From NCBI RefSeq assembly GCF_900106565.1, contig NZ_FNNJ01000009.1, positions 1-64,000 of the forward strand: a stretch of 64,000 nucleotides of DNA, written 5' to 3'. This DNA comes from Lutibacter oricola. Lineage in GTDB: Bacteria > Bacteroidota > Bacteroidia > Flavobacteriales > Flavobacteriaceae. The position numbers and the translations under genes were made by a program. Position 1 is the stretch's first letter; each line of letters starts with the position of its first letter. The notes beneath the pieces were generated by a model. It saw only the letters and a list, made by a program, of their open reading frames with translations. It was not told the DNA's origin and did no database searches. Of this stretch, positions 55,265-64,000 are shown piece after piece.

Positions 55265-56272
55265 ATGAAAAAAGTATTAGTAACAGGAGGTTTAGGATTT
55301 ATTGGATCTCACACCGTGGTTGAACTACAAAATGAAGGGTTTGAAGTTTTAATAATCGATAACTTATCGAATTCAAGTATTGAAGTTTTAGATAGAATAA
55401 CATCAATTACTGGAACTAAACCAGCTTATTTTAATATAGACTTAAGAGAAAAAGCTGCTGTTAAAGATTTTTTTGCAAATAATAAAATAGATGGAATAAT
55501 TCATTTTGCAGCATCAAAAGCTGTAGGTGAAAGTGTTCAAAAGCCATTAGAATATTACGAAAACAATATTGGAACTTTAGTATACATTCTTCAAGAATTA
55601 AAAGCTAACAACTTAAATAATTTCATTTTTAGTTCTTCTTGTACAGTTTACGGGCAAGCGGATGAATTACCAATTACTGAAAACGCACCAATAAAACCTG
55701 CTGAATCTCCTTATGGAAATACTAAACAAATTGGTGAAGAGATTATTAAAGATGCTACTAAAATTTCAGAATTAAAAGCAATTGCTTTACGTTACTTCAA
55801 TCCTATTGGAGCACACGCAACTGCAAAAATTGGAGAATTACCAATTGGTGTACCTCAAAACTTAATTCCTTTTGTTGTGCAAACTGCAGCTGGTATTAGA
55901 GAAGAGCTTTCTGTTTTTGGTAGCGATTACGATACTCCTGATGGAACTGCTGTTCGTGATTACATTCACGTAGTAGATTTAGCAAAAGCACATATTGTTG
56001 CTTTAAAAAGATTAATTGAAGATAACAATAAAGCACAATACGAAGTATTTAATTTAGGTACCGGTAAAGGAAACTCTGTTTTAGAAGTAATTAAATCTTT
56101 TGAAAAAGTTACGGGTAAAAAAGTAAACTACAAACTAGTTGATAAAAGAGCTGGTGATATTACTGCAGCTTATGCAGATACAAATTATGCTAAAGATGAA
56201 TTAGGTTGGAAAACGGAACTTACTTTAGACGATGCACTACTATCGGCCTGGAAATGGCAAGAAACTTTATAA
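55265..56272 (+). CDS. galE: UDP-glucose 4-epimerase GalE
   Basis: The 335-residue SDR-type epimerase has the NAD motif VTGGLGFIGSHTV, FSSSCTVYG and the catalytic YGNTK. The C-terminal AVRDYIHVVDLAKAH is typical of GalE. It interconverts UDP-glucose and UDP-galactose for surface sugars. A strong terminator follows. Confidence 0.93.
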   Translation: MKKVLVTGGLGFIGSHTVVELQNEGFEVLIIDNLSNSSIEVLDRITSITGTKPAYFNIDLREKAAVKDFFANNKIDGIIHFAASKAVGESVQKPLEYYENNIGTLVYILQELKANNLNNFIFSSSCTVYGQADELPITENAPIKPAESPYGNTKQIGEEIIKDATKISELKAIALRYFNPIGAHATAKIGELPIGVPQNLIPFVVQTAAGIREELSVFGSDYDTPDGTAVRDYIHVVDLAKAHIVALKRLIEDNNKAQYEVFNLGTGKGNSVLEVIKSFEKVTGKKVNYKLVDKRAGDITAAYADTNYAKDELGWKTELTLDDALLSAWKWQETL

Positions 56273-56273
56273 T

Positions 56274-56306
56274 AAAAAAAGCCTCTGATTTTCAGAGGCT
56301 TTTTTA
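56274..56306 (+). terminator. Terminator after galE
   Basis: GCCTCTGA / TCAGAGGC with a three-base loop, A-run before and T-run after. Confidence 0.88.
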
Positions 56307-56395
56307 TTAAAATCCATTTATCGACAGTAATTTTCTGTTTATCGATAGTTAAACCTTACTTGTCTTAATTTTCAAATTACACCCAAAAACAACAA

Positions 56396-56403
56396 TATTT
56401 TTG
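56396..56403 (+). promoter_or_regulatory. Likely -7 promoter element of the exported protein
   Basis: TATTTTTG (TAnnTTTG) lies 25 bp before the ATG at 56428; the TTG box is weak. Confidence 0.45.
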
Positions 56404-56427
56404 ACGTATAATTAATCATTGAAAATT

Positions 56428-57000
56428 ATGAATTCAAGAATATATATACTAATCTTACTTTTTGCAGCTACGTTTACAACGTACGCTCAAGACACGCATA
56501 AAGATGTTCATAACGTAACAATAGGAGTACCAGAAGTTGCATTACTAGATTTAGAATCTTCAAAAGATAAAAACATCGAATTCAACATACAAGCTCCAAC
56601 TGAAGCCGGAAGTGCTGTAAAAATTACAAATATGAATTATGATATGTGGATTAACTACTCATCAATAGTTGGTTCAAAAAACGCATCTAGAAGTGTTAAT
56701 GTGCAAATTACTGACGGGAAAGTTGCCGATGGATTACAGTTATATATTTATGCATGGGGAGATGCAAAAGGTGGAAGCGGGCAAATGGGTAGCTCTTCTA
56801 AATATCTTATGAAATTATCAGGCACTGAAGCAATCTCAATAATTACTGGAATTGGAAGTGCATACACAGGAAATGGGCCAAACAAAGGACACAGAGTACT
56901 TTATTACTTAACAAAAAGTAGCGATAAAGATTATTATTCTAAATTAAATTCAGATCAATCAGAAACATTAACAATTACATATACATTAACTGACGATTAA
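56428..57000 (+). CDS. Small exported protein of unknown function
   Basis: The product of 190 residues begins with a signal peptide (NSRIYILILLFAATFTTYAQ). The mature part is Gly/Ser/Lys/Thr-rich and beta-like (VNVQITDGKVADGLQLYIYA). There is no T9SS sorting domain and no lipoprotein Cys, so it is probably periplasmic or on the outer membrane. I recognise no family. It has its own promoter and a terminator, so it is a single-gene unit. I prefer ATG at 56428 to TTG at 56419. Confidence 0.75.
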   Translation: MNSRIYILILLFAATFTTYAQDTHKDVHNVTIGVPEVALLDLESSKDKNIEFNIQAPTEAGSAVKITNMNYDMWINYSSIVGSKNASRSVNVQITDGKVADGLQLYIYAWGDAKGGSGQMGSSSKYLMKLSGTEAISIITGIGSAYTGNGPNKGHRVLYYLTKSSDKDYYSKLNSDQSETLTITYTLTDD

Positions 57001-57018
57001 TAAAAATATTATAACCAT

Positions 57019-57047
57019 AAAAAAAGCCGCTTAAAGCGGCTTTTTTT
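57019..57047. terminator. Bidirectional terminator
   Basis: GCCGCTT / AAGCGGC around one base with A and T runs, between the exported protein gene and convergent fabD. Confidence 0.88.
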
Positions 57048-57064
57048 AGTTCTATTCTTTTATT

Positions 57065-57946
57065 TTAGATACTTGCTCCACTTGCAGCAACACTTCTATC
57101 AATTTTACGCATTAAGCCTTGTAATACTTTACCAGGACCAACTTCAACAAATTCAGTACCGCCATCCGCAATCATAGCTTGTACACATTGTGTCCAACGT
57201 ACTGGAGCCGTTAATTGTGCAATTAAATTCTCTTTAATTTCTTCTGGACTAGTCACAGCTTTAGCAACTACATTTTGGTAAACCGGACAAGTAGGTTCAC
57301 TAAATGTTGTGTTTTTAATTGCTTCAGCTAACTCTTCTCTAGCTGGCGCCATTAAAGGTGAGTGAAATGCTCCTCCAACTGGCAATTTTAATGCACGTCT
57401 TGCTCCTTTTTCAGTTAACGCTGCACACGCTTTGTCAATAGCTTCAATTTCTCCAGAAATAACTAATTGACCTGGACAGTTATAATTTGCTGCAATTACA
57501 ACTCCATCAATACTAGCACAAACTTCTTCAACAACCTCATCATCTAACCCTAACACTGCTGCCATTGTAGATTCTTGAGCTTCACACGCTTTTTGCATAG
57601 CTAAAGCTCTTTTTGAAACTAGTTTTAAACCATCTTCAAAAGTTAAAACACCATTTGCTACCAACGCAGAAAGTTCTCCTAAAGAATGACCAGCAACCAT
57701 TTCTGGTTTAAAATCGTCTCCTAAAACTTTAGCTAAAATTACAGAGTGTAAAAATATAGCTGGTTGTGTTACTTTTGTTTGTTTTAATTGTTCTGGAGTT
57801 CCTTCAAACATAATATCTGTAATTGGGAATCCTAAAATTTCGTTTGCTTGTTCAAATAATTCTTGAGCAGCAGGATGGTTTTCGTATAAATCTAATCCCA
57901 TACCTGTAAATTGTGCTCCTTGACCTGGAAAAATATATGCTTTCAT
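57065..57946 (-). CDS. fabD: Malonyl-CoA:ACP transacylase FabD
   Basis: The 293-residue enzyme loads malonyl groups onto ACP for fatty acid synthesis. It has FPGQGAQFTGMGLDL, the active Ser in AGHSLGELSAL and GGAFHSPLMAPA with the catalytic His. The start is the ATG at 57946 (MKAYIFPGQGAQ); the frame extends upstream to 57979 but crosses the promoter box at 57977. Confidence 0.95.
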   Translation of the reverse strand: MKAYIFPGQGAQFTGMGLDLYENHPAAQELFEQANEILGFPITDIMFEGTPEQLKQTKVTQPAIFLHSVILAKVLGDDFKPEMVAGHSLGELSALVANGVLTFEDGLKLVSKRALAMQKACEAQESTMAAVLGLDDEVVEEVCASIDGVVIAANYNCPGQLVISGEIEAIDKACAALTEKGARRALKLPVGGAFHSPLMAPAREELAEAIKNTTFSEPTCPVYQNVVAKAVTSPEEIKENLIAQLTAPVRWTQCVQAMIADGGTEFVEVGPGKVLQGLMRKIDRSVAASGASI

Positions 57947-57976
57947 ATTGTATTGTTTCAATTTAATTTCAAGATG

Positions 57977-57984
57977 CAAAAATA
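57977..57984 (-). promoter_or_regulatory. Likely -7 promoter element of fabD
   Basis: TATTTTTG on the minus strand fits TAnnTTTG, 30 bp before the fabD ATG. It supports the shorter fabD start. Confidence 0.5.
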
Positions 57985-58020
57985 GTAATTATTTGTTATA
58001 TTCGTGTCAAGTAACTACAA

Positions 58021-58710
58021 ATGAATAACAAACTTAAATCTGAAGCGCTTACAATTTATTTAATTTTAGCTTCTATGTTTATAGCAGCTTTAGTAGCTTC
58101 GAACTTAATATTTCAAAAATTCTTTTATTGGAACCCATTTGGATTGTTTAGGTTTGAACTTTCTGTAGGTATTTTACCGTATCCAATTACTTTTTTAGTT
58201 ACCGATATAATTTCAGAAATATATGGAAGAAAAAAGGCTAATCAAGTTGTAATTGCCGGTATTTTTGCTTCCTTTTTCTCTATGCTAATTGTGTTTGTAG
58301 CTAATTATACACCTGCTATTGAGAGCTCTCCGGTAAATAATGCTATTTTCTCTCAAGTTTTTGGCCTGTCACCAATAGCCGTTTTAGCATCGATGTTGGC
58401 CTATTTATTTGCGCAATTTATTGATATAAAAGTTTTTCACTTTTGGAAACGCATAACTAATGGTAAACATTTATGGTTGCGTAATAATTTCTCTACCTTC
58501 TCTTCTCAATTAATAGATACACTAACGGTAGTAACTTTACTTTGTAGTTTTAAAGTTTTACCGTGGAGCTTATTCTATACACTTGTAATTAGTGGATTTT
58601 TGTTTAAAATATTAATTGCACTTTTAGACACACCAATATTATATTTTATTGTGTTTTTATTTAGAAGTAGATTTAAATTAAAAGTTGGTGAAGAAATTCA
58701 AATTCATTAA
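58021..58710 (+). CDS. Queuosine precursor transporter (YhhQ/VUT family)
   Basis: The 229-residue protein has about six membrane helices. Family-typical segments are AALVASNLIFQKFF, GILPYPITFLVTDIISEIYG and LRNNFSTFSSQLIDTLTVV, the VUT-1/YhhQ blocks. The family imports a queuine or preQ0-type precursor across the inner membrane. It is divergent from fabD and precedes the AsmA-like gene by 76 bp. Confidence 0.9.
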   Translation: MNNKLKSEALTIYLILASMFIAALVASNLIFQKFFYWNPFGLFRFELSVGILPYPITFLVTDIISEIYGRKKANQVVIAGIFASFFSMLIVFVANYTPAIESSPVNNAIFSQVFGLSPIAVLASMLAYLFAQFIDIKVFHFWKRITNGKHLWLRNNFSTFSSQLIDTLTVVTLLCSFKVLPWSLFYTLVISGFLFKILIALLDTPILYFIVFLFRSRFKLKVGEEIQIH

Positions 58711-58786
58711 TAAAATTTTAGCATAATATTTTTACTATTCTTCATTTTTTTTCGTTTTATTTGAACTCGCTAAAATTGTTTGATTT

Positions 58787-61387
58787 ATGAAAAAAGTTGT
58801 AAAAATATTTATAGGTTTATTAATTGTTATTTTAGGAATATTAATAGCCATTCCTTATTTTTTTGAAGATAAAATTGTAGAACTTATAAAAGAAACTGCA
58901 AACAACAATGTAAATGCAAAAGTAGATTTTAACAATGTTGATATTAGTTTAATTTCTAGCTTTCCAAATGCAAAAGTTAGCTTAAACAACTTATTAATTA
59001 TCAACAAAAAACCTTTTGAAGGAGATACGTTGGCAAGTGTAAAAAATATTGCTCTTAAAATGCCCATTTCGAGTTTATTCTCATCTTCATCTAACAAAAT
59101 AAAAGTGAGTTATATTTCTGTTGAAGAAGGAAATATTAATGTTTTAGTTAATAAAAACGGAGAAGCAAATTATAATATTGCTAAAGAAAACACAACCTCA
59201 ACTACAGAAAATAACGAAGAAAAAAGTGGGCTAAAGTTACAATTAGATGGCTACTCCATTGAAAATAGTAATATTTATTATACAGATACTTCTTCAAAAA
59301 TGACTTTAAAACTAGAAAACTTTAACCATAAAGGAAGTGGTAATTTTTCTGAAGCTGTTTCTGAACTTAAAACAGAAACTAGCTCTAACGTTTCATTTAA
59401 TTATGAAGATGCTAGCTATTTAAAAAATAATTCAATCCAGTTAAAAGCAGCTATAGCAATGGATTTGAACGAACAAAAATTTACTTTTTTAGAAAACGAA
59501 GCGCTTATAAACCAACTCCCTTTAATTTTTGATGGGTTTGTAAAAATGAATGAATCAAATCAAGAAATTGATATTCATTTTAAAACTCCTTCATCTGAAT
59601 TTAAAAACTTTTTAGCACTAATTCCTGAACAATACTCAAAAGATATTAGTGATGTAAAAACAACTGGTAAATTCTCTGTTGAAGGAAACGCTAATGGAAT
59701 TATTGACGATAAACACATTCCAAAATTAACTATTAAACTAGCCTCTAACAATGCAAGTTTTAAGTATCCAGATTTACCAAAAACTATTGAAAACATTCAA
59801 ATAAAAACAACCATTTTAAATACTACTGGAATTACCAACGATACAAAGGTGAATATTCAAAATTTATCGTTTAAAATTGATGATGATGCTTTTACTTCAA
59901 GTGCATTTATTAGCAATATAATTAACAACCCTAAAGTAAAAGCCAAAGCTAAAGGAACTATAGATTTAGTAAAAATTAGCAAGGCATACCCAATGGAAAA
60001 TGTTAAAAATTTACAAGGAATTGTAAATGCAGATTTTGAAACTGCTTTTGATATGAAATCTATTGAAAATAAGCAGTATGAAAACACCCAAAATTCTGGT
60101 CATATTAATTTGTCTAATTTTAATTATGAAGGAGATGAAATGGCAAGTCCGTTAGATATTTCTACCGCAAAAGTTACTTTTAATACTAGAACGGTACAGT
60201 TAAATAATTTTGAAGCCAAAACAGGAAAATCTGATTTAAAAATGAACGGAACCATAGAAAACCTAATTGGCTTTGTTCTAAATAATGAAGATATAAAAGG
60301 GAATTTTAACCTAAATTCTAACAACTTTAATGTAAACGATTTTATGGTTGCTGAAGCTGAAACTTCAGAAAAAGAATCTACCGAAAACACAACAACAGAG
60401 CAATTAAAAATTCCTTCATTTTTAGATTGTACCATTACTGCAAATGCTTCAAATGTTGTTTATGATAATTTAAACTTAAAAAACACAAAAGGAACATTAA
60501 TTATAAAAGATGAAAAAGTAGATTTAAAAAATTTATCATCTAGCTTATTTAATGGTAATATTGTTTTAAATGGAAATGTTTCTACCAAAACCAAAACACC
60601 AACTTTTGCTTTTAATATGGGTATTAAAAATTTTGACATTGCGCAATCTTTCACCCAATTAGATATGTTTAGTGCTTTGGCACCAATTGCAAATACACTT
60701 CAGGGAAAAATAAATACTGATTTAAAAGTTTCGGGTAATTTAAATGATGATTTAACTCCAAATCTTGCTACAATTAGTGGTAATGGTCTTTCTGAATTAT
60801 TAACTTCAAAAACTAGTTTAGAAAACTCTAAAGCACTTTCGTTATTAAGCTCTAACCTTAATTTTATTGATTTAAAAAAACTAGATTTAGATAAAATTAA
60901 AGCCTCAATAGCTTTTGAAAATGGAAAAGTTGCTATTAAACCTTTTAATGTAGATTATAAAGATATTCCTATTGAAATTAGTGGTAAACACGGTTTTGAC
61001 CAAACAATGGATTACAATGTTACTTTTGATGTGCCTGCAAAATATTTAGGTGGTGATGCTGCAAACCTTATTGCAAAATTAAGCGAACAAGAAAAGGATA
61101 AAATTACCGTTCCTGTAACGGCAAATATTTTAGGGTCATTTACAAAACCAAGTGTAAAAACCGATTTAAAACAAGCTGTAACCAACCTAACAAAACAATT
61201 AGTTGCTAAGCAAAAAAATAAATTAATTGATAAAGGTACTAACGAGTTAACTAAATTATTAAACGATAACAAAAAAGAAACAGACTCTACAAAAACCAAT
61301 TCGAACGACTTAATTAAAAATACGGCAAACGACTTAATTAAAGGATTGTTTAAAAAGAAAAAGAGAGACACTGCTAAAAAACAGTAA
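58787..61387 (+). CDS. AsmA-like protein (AsmA/TamB-type envelope protein)
   Basis: The 866-residue protein has an N-terminal membrane helix (about 5-24). A very long beta-rich region follows with repeated Asn/Lys-rich strands, including DISLISSFPNAKVSLNNLLI, the AsmA N-terminal signature. The C-terminal LAPIANTLQGKINTDLKVSG fits the AsmA-like C-terminal domain. Such proteins span the periplasm and are thought to move phospholipids. A polar Lys/Asp/Thr tail ends it. Confidence 0.85.
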   Translation: MKKVVKIFIGLLIVILGILIAIPYFFEDKIVELIKETANNNVNAKVDFNNVDISLISSFPNAKVSLNNLLIINKKPFEGDTLASVKNIALKMPISSLFSSSSNKIKVSYISVEEGNINVLVNKNGEANYNIAKENTTSTTENNEEKSGLKLQLDGYSIENSNIYYTDTSSKMTLKLENFNHKGSGNFSEAVSELKTETSSNVSFNYEDASYLKNNSIQLKAAIAMDLNEQKFTFLENEALINQLPLIFDGFVKMNESNQEIDIHFKTPSSEFKNFLALIPEQYSKDISDVKTTGKFSVEGNANGIIDDKHIPKLTIKLASNNASFKYPDLPKTIENIQIKTTILNTTGITNDTKVNIQNLSFKIDDDAFTSSAFISNIINNPKVKAKAKGTIDLVKISKAYPMENVKNLQGIVNADFETAFDMKSIENKQYENTQNSGHINLSNFNYEGDEMASPLDISTAKVTFNTRTVQLNNFEAKTGKSDLKMNGTIENLIGFVLNNEDIKGNFNLNSNNFNVNDFMVAEAETSEKESTENTTTEQLKIPSFLDCTITANASNVVYDNLNLKNTKGTLIIKDEKVDLKNLSSSLFNGNIVLNGNVSTKTKTPTFAFNMGIKNFDIAQSFTQLDMFSALAPIANTLQGKINTDLKVSGNLNDDLTPNLATISGNGLSELLTSKTSLENSKALSLLSSNLNFIDLKKLDLDKIKASIAFENGKVAIKPFNVDYKDIPIEISGKHGFDQTMDYNVTFDVPAKYLGGDAANLIAKLSEQEKDKITVPVTANILGSFTKPSVKTDLKQAVTNLTKQLVAKQKNKLIDKGTNELTKLLNDNKKETDSTKTNSNDLIKNTANDLIKGLFKKKKRDTAKKQ

Positions 61388-61392
61388 ACTTA

Positions 61393-61418
61393 ATGCCAAT
61401 ATTTTTGGCATACTTTTT
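61393..61418 (+). terminator. Terminator after the AsmA-like gene
   Basis: ATGCCAA / TTGGCAT around a five-base loop followed by a T-rich stretch, six bases after the stop. The next 260 bases to 61678 are AT-rich with no gene seen. Confidence 0.65.
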
Positions 61419-61678
61419 GAAATATTTAAATCAAATAGGTAACAAAATAAGCTACTTATTGATTTATAAGTGTAAGTGAAACATAAAGTAAATGCACAGC
61501 ATCACTAAAAAGAAACATTTACAAATATAAATCCCAACTAAAAAAAGTCAAAACCCTATTTTTGAAATTTTAAAATTTTGGTATTTTTTAGGTTAAAAAT
61601 AGTTGAGTCTTCAAATAAAAGACATCAATATTTAACTCTAATTAATGTTACTTGTGCAGTATATTGTTAACTCGAACC

Positions 61679-62581
61679 TTATTTTAGAGGCCTCTTTTTA
61701 ATCATACCACCTTTGGTATCTTTAATGCTATTCATAAACAAAAAAGCATCTGGATCTATTTTGTCAATTTCAGTTTTTAACTTTCTAATTTCTAGCCTAG
61801 TTACTATTGTGTAAATAATATCTTTTGGTTCTGATGATTTTCCTTCTTTTACATATCCGCCTTTACCAGAATAAATAGTTAATCCTCTTCCTAATGTCTC
61901 GGTTATCATTTCTCTAATACTTTCACTTTTGTCTGAAATAATTGTAATACCCGTGTACTCCTCTACTCCTTCAATAATAAAATCTACTGTTTTAGCAGCC
62001 GCTATATATGTTAACATTGCATATAATGCAACTTCAACAGATAAAATATAAGCTCCAAAACAAAATATTACAACGTTAAAAAGTAAAATTATATCTCCTA
62101 TAGAAAGCCCCGTTTTTTTACTTAAATATATTGCTAAAACCTCAGTACCGTCTATAACTGCACCACCACGAATTGATAAACCAATTCCACCACCTAAAAA
62201 GAATCCGCCAAAAACAGCAATTAATAACTTATCGGAAGTAATCAACGGATAAGGAATTAGATAAATTGACAATGCCAACATAACAATTGCAAAAATACTT
62301 TTGAAAGCAAATTGCTTTCCAATTTGCCAAAAACCTAAAATAATAAAAGGTAAATTAACAACTACAACTAATACAGAAAGTGGAAATTTTGTGGTTTCAG
62401 AAATTAATAAAGCAATTCCCATTGCACCACCATCAATAAATAAATTAGGTAATAAAAATCCTTTTAAACCAAAACCTGCACAAAACACACCTACTAAAAT
62501 GAACAATACATCTTTACCTATATGTGTTAAATTAAATTTGAATGTACTTTTTTGGTTTATTAAAAACGATTTATTACTCAT
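61679..62581 (-). CDS. YitT family membrane protein (DUF161 + DUF2179)
   Basis: The 300-residue protein has five or six membrane helices with GFGLKGFLLPNLFIDGGAMG and GIGLSIRGGAVIDGTEVLAI. A C-terminal soluble DUF2179 domain follows (ITIISDKSESIREMI and GRGLTIYSGKGGYVKEGK). The function of the family is unknown. It lies seven bases after the DUF2797 gene on the same strand, so the two probably form an operon. Confidence 0.88.
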   Translation of the reverse strand: MSNKSFLINQKSTFKFNLTHIGKDVLFILVGVFCAGFGLKGFLLPNLFIDGGAMGIALLISETTKFPLSVLVVVVNLPFIILGFWQIGKQFAFKSIFAIVMLALSIYLIPYPLITSDKLLIAVFGGFFLGGGIGLSIRGGAVIDGTEVLAIYLSKKTGLSIGDIILLFNVVIFCFGAYILSVEVALYAMLTYIAAAKTVDFIIEGVEEYTGITIISDKSESIREMITETLGRGLTIYSGKGGYVKEGKSSEPKDIIYTIVTRLEIRKLKTEIDKIDPDAFLFMNSIKDTKGGMIKKRPLK

Positions 62582-62588
62582 ATATTAG

Positions 62589-63386
62589 TTAATTAATTGA
62601 AATTAATACTTTAAAACCTTCATTATTTCTAACATTAAAAACAGTTGAATCTTCGAATAACAAATACTGCCCTTTTACTCCAATTAATTTACCTGTGTAA
62701 CTTTGAGTTTTCTCAATATTTAAAGATTTTACCTTGCTAGAATATTGTTGAACTGGATACTTAATTTCAGTAACATTGTTATTATTTTCTAAAAAGTAAG
62801 GCTTTACTTCTTCTGGAATGTATTGTTTTAACTTCTCTCGAGTTTCAATTAAATCTTCTTCAGAAATATCGTTTTTAAGCATTTTTTGCCAACTTGTTTT
62901 ATCGGCAACAAACTCTTTTAAAGCAACCTCGGTAATACCGGCTAAATATCTATTTGGCACTTCAACAATTTCAATTGCTTTAGTAGCTCCTTGATCTATC
63001 CAACGTGTTGGAACTTGTGTTTTACGCGTTACACCAACTTTTACATTGCTAGAAAGTGCTAAATACACAATATGTGGCTTCAATTGCACTTCTTTTTCGT
63101 ATGCTAAATCACGATCTTCAATATCTAAATGCGCTTTACTCAATTCTGGTTTCATAATCCAATCTCCAACTGCTGCGCTTTTATAAAAACAATCGTAACA
63201 GAATCCTTGACGAAATATTTTTTTTGCTTTTCCACAACACATACATTGGTAACCTTCAAAACTAATTTCTAAGGTTCTACCCAATAATTGATTCAAGTTC
63301 AAAAAATTATTATCAGTATCAAGGTAATATTGAACTTCTTCGCCCAATTCTGTCATCATTTTTTTTAAAACTGCTGTGTATTGCAT
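62589..63386 (-). CDS. DUF2797 family zinc-ribbon-like protein
   Basis: The 265-residue protein starts MQYTAVLKKMMTELGEEVQY. It has a four-Cys motif (CMCCGKAKKIFRQGFCYDCF) that probably binds zinc, and VYLALSSNVKVGVTRKTQVP, which marks DUF2797. Its role is unknown. I chose the ATG at 63386 over the longer frame to 63410. It is divergent from the GH3 gene, whose ATG lies only 45 bp away. Confidence 0.85.
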   Translation of the reverse strand: MQYTAVLKKMMTELGEEVQYYLDTDNNFLNLNQLLGRTLEISFEGYQCMCCGKAKKIFRQGFCYDCFYKSAAVGDWIMKPELSKAHLDIEDRDLAYEKEVQLKPHIVYLALSSNVKVGVTRKTQVPTRWIDQGATKAIEIVEVPNRYLAGITEVALKEFVADKTSWQKMLKNDISEEDLIETREKLKQYIPEEVKPYFLENNNNVTEIKYPVQQYSSKVKSLNIEKTQSYTGKLIGVKGQYLLFEDSTVFNVRNNEGFKVLISIN

Positions 63387-63431
63387 AAAAGTTTTTCTTA
63401 AATTTAACACGCTAAAGATAGTTAATAAAAA

Positions 63432-64000
63432 ATGCCATTTACAATACTTAATTCAATAATTTCTTGGTTCCTTAAAAAAAGGAAACATCAAATGGAATTA
63501 TTTTTAAAATACCCAATTGATGTTCAACACGAACTGTTATTTAAGCTTCTAAATAAAGCAAAAAATACTGAAGTTGGTAAAAACTATGAGTTTTCAACTA
63601 TTAAAAACTACAAACAATTTACATTAAAAGTACCTATACAACAATACGAATCTATTGAACCTTTAATAGAAAGAACTCGTAAAGGAGAACAAAATGTTTT
63701 TTGGCCAACGCATATAAAATGGTTTGCAAAATCTAGCGGCACCACCAATTCTAAAAGTAAATACATACCTGTAAGTGATGAAGCGTTGGAAGATTGCCAT
63801 ATGAAAGCTGGTAAAGATATGTTGTGCCTTTATTGTAATAATAATGAAGAAGCTCAACTTTTTACTGGTAAAGGGTTACGTTTAGGAGGAAGCAGTGCTG
63901 TTTATGAAGATAACGATACTTATTTTGGAGATTTATCGGCTATAATTATTGAAAACATGCCTTTTTGGGCAGATTTTAGTAGCGCTCCAAAACAAGAAAC
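63432..64000 (+). CDS. GH3-family acyl-acid-amido synthetase-like protein, truncated by window edge
   Basis: The first 189 residues are visible. They begin MPFTILNSIISWFLKKRKHQ and include TFKLKVPIQQYE-type and WFAKSSGTTNSKSKYIPVS segments, an adenylate-forming-enzyme loop, as in the GH3 family common in Bacteroidota. The bacterial function is unclear. The frame is open to the window end. Confidence 0.85.
   Translation, partial: MPFTILNSIISWFLKKRKHQMELFLKYPIDVQHELLFKLLNKAKNTEVGKNYEFSTIKNYKQFTLKVPIQQYESIEPLIERTRKGEQNVFWPTHIKWFAKSSGTTNSKSKYIPVSDEALEDCHMKAGKDMLCLYCNNNEEAQLFTGKGLRLGGSSAVYEDNDTYFGDLSAIIIENMPFWADFSSAPKQE

Noticed and set aside
58855-61371. Several minus-strand ORFs opposite the AsmA-like gene
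   Set aside because: They are shadows created by Lys/Asn-rich coding on the other strand.

Overview
The window looks like a chromosomal segment of a low-GC marine-type Bacteroidota, most probably a Flavobacteriaceae. The evidence is gene content (RteC, a Bacteroidota-type tyrosine integrase, a T9SS C-terminal sorting domain, an N-acylornithine type arginine pathway, a long FtsZ), promoters of the TTG-N20-TAnnTTTG type, and no consistent Shine-Dalgarno sequences. It splits sharply into an accessory left end (1 to about 11,014) and a conserved housekeeping remainder (11,015 to 64,000).

The accessory region is the right-hand part of an integrative element. Its integrase (9524-10792) faces the 3' end of a tRNA-Arg(UCG) gene (11015-11088), the probable attachment site; the other end lies outside the window. 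Behind the integrase come RteC, a helix-turn-helix excisionase-like protein, a replication-initiator-like protein and a DnaC-like ATPase. About 1.5 kb of structured DNA without convincing genes follows (long direct repeat, 11-bp inverted repeat, GC-rich block, orphan terminators). The cargo comprises a T9SS-secreted protein, a DUF6943 protein, a SLOG-fold (DUF2493) protein and a compact operon of ThsB-like TIR, SLATT-type membrane protein and membrane-anchored TIR. That operon is the best candidate for an undescribed defence system. An attC-like imperfect palindrome lies between the SLOG gene and the TIR operon.

From 11,105 to 27,123 runs a dcw cell-wall and division cluster on the minus strand: mraZ-rsmH-ftsL-ftsI-murE-mraY-murD-ftsW-murG-murC-ftsQ-ftsA-ftsZ, then yqeY. 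Three TGGKR repeats with 10-bp period stand upstream of mraZ as a likely MraZ operator. A short plus-strand operon follows (alpha/beta hydrolase, engB, RluA-type pseudouridine synthase). From 40,686 down to 29,492 is one large arginine-proline operon (GNAT-argG-argC-proC-argD-proA-proB-argF'-argB-argE-argH). It is preceded by a 21-codon leader ORF with five Arg codons. The transcarbamylase has Ala90 at the position that sets succinyl versus acetyl specificity, so the pathway probably runs on N-succinyl intermediates.

From 47,824 to 41,115 is ilvD-ilvB-ilvN-ilvC-ilvA, preceded by a second 21-codon leader rich in Ile and Val codons and a U-tract terminator: a textbook attenuator layout. Plus-strand leuA and leuB follow, without leuCD, then cysE-cysM, a DegT-family aminotransferase with galE, a small exported protein, fabD (minus), a queuosine-precursor transporter, an AsmA-like protein, a DUF2797-YitT pair (minus) and the start of a GH3-family gene cut by the right edge.
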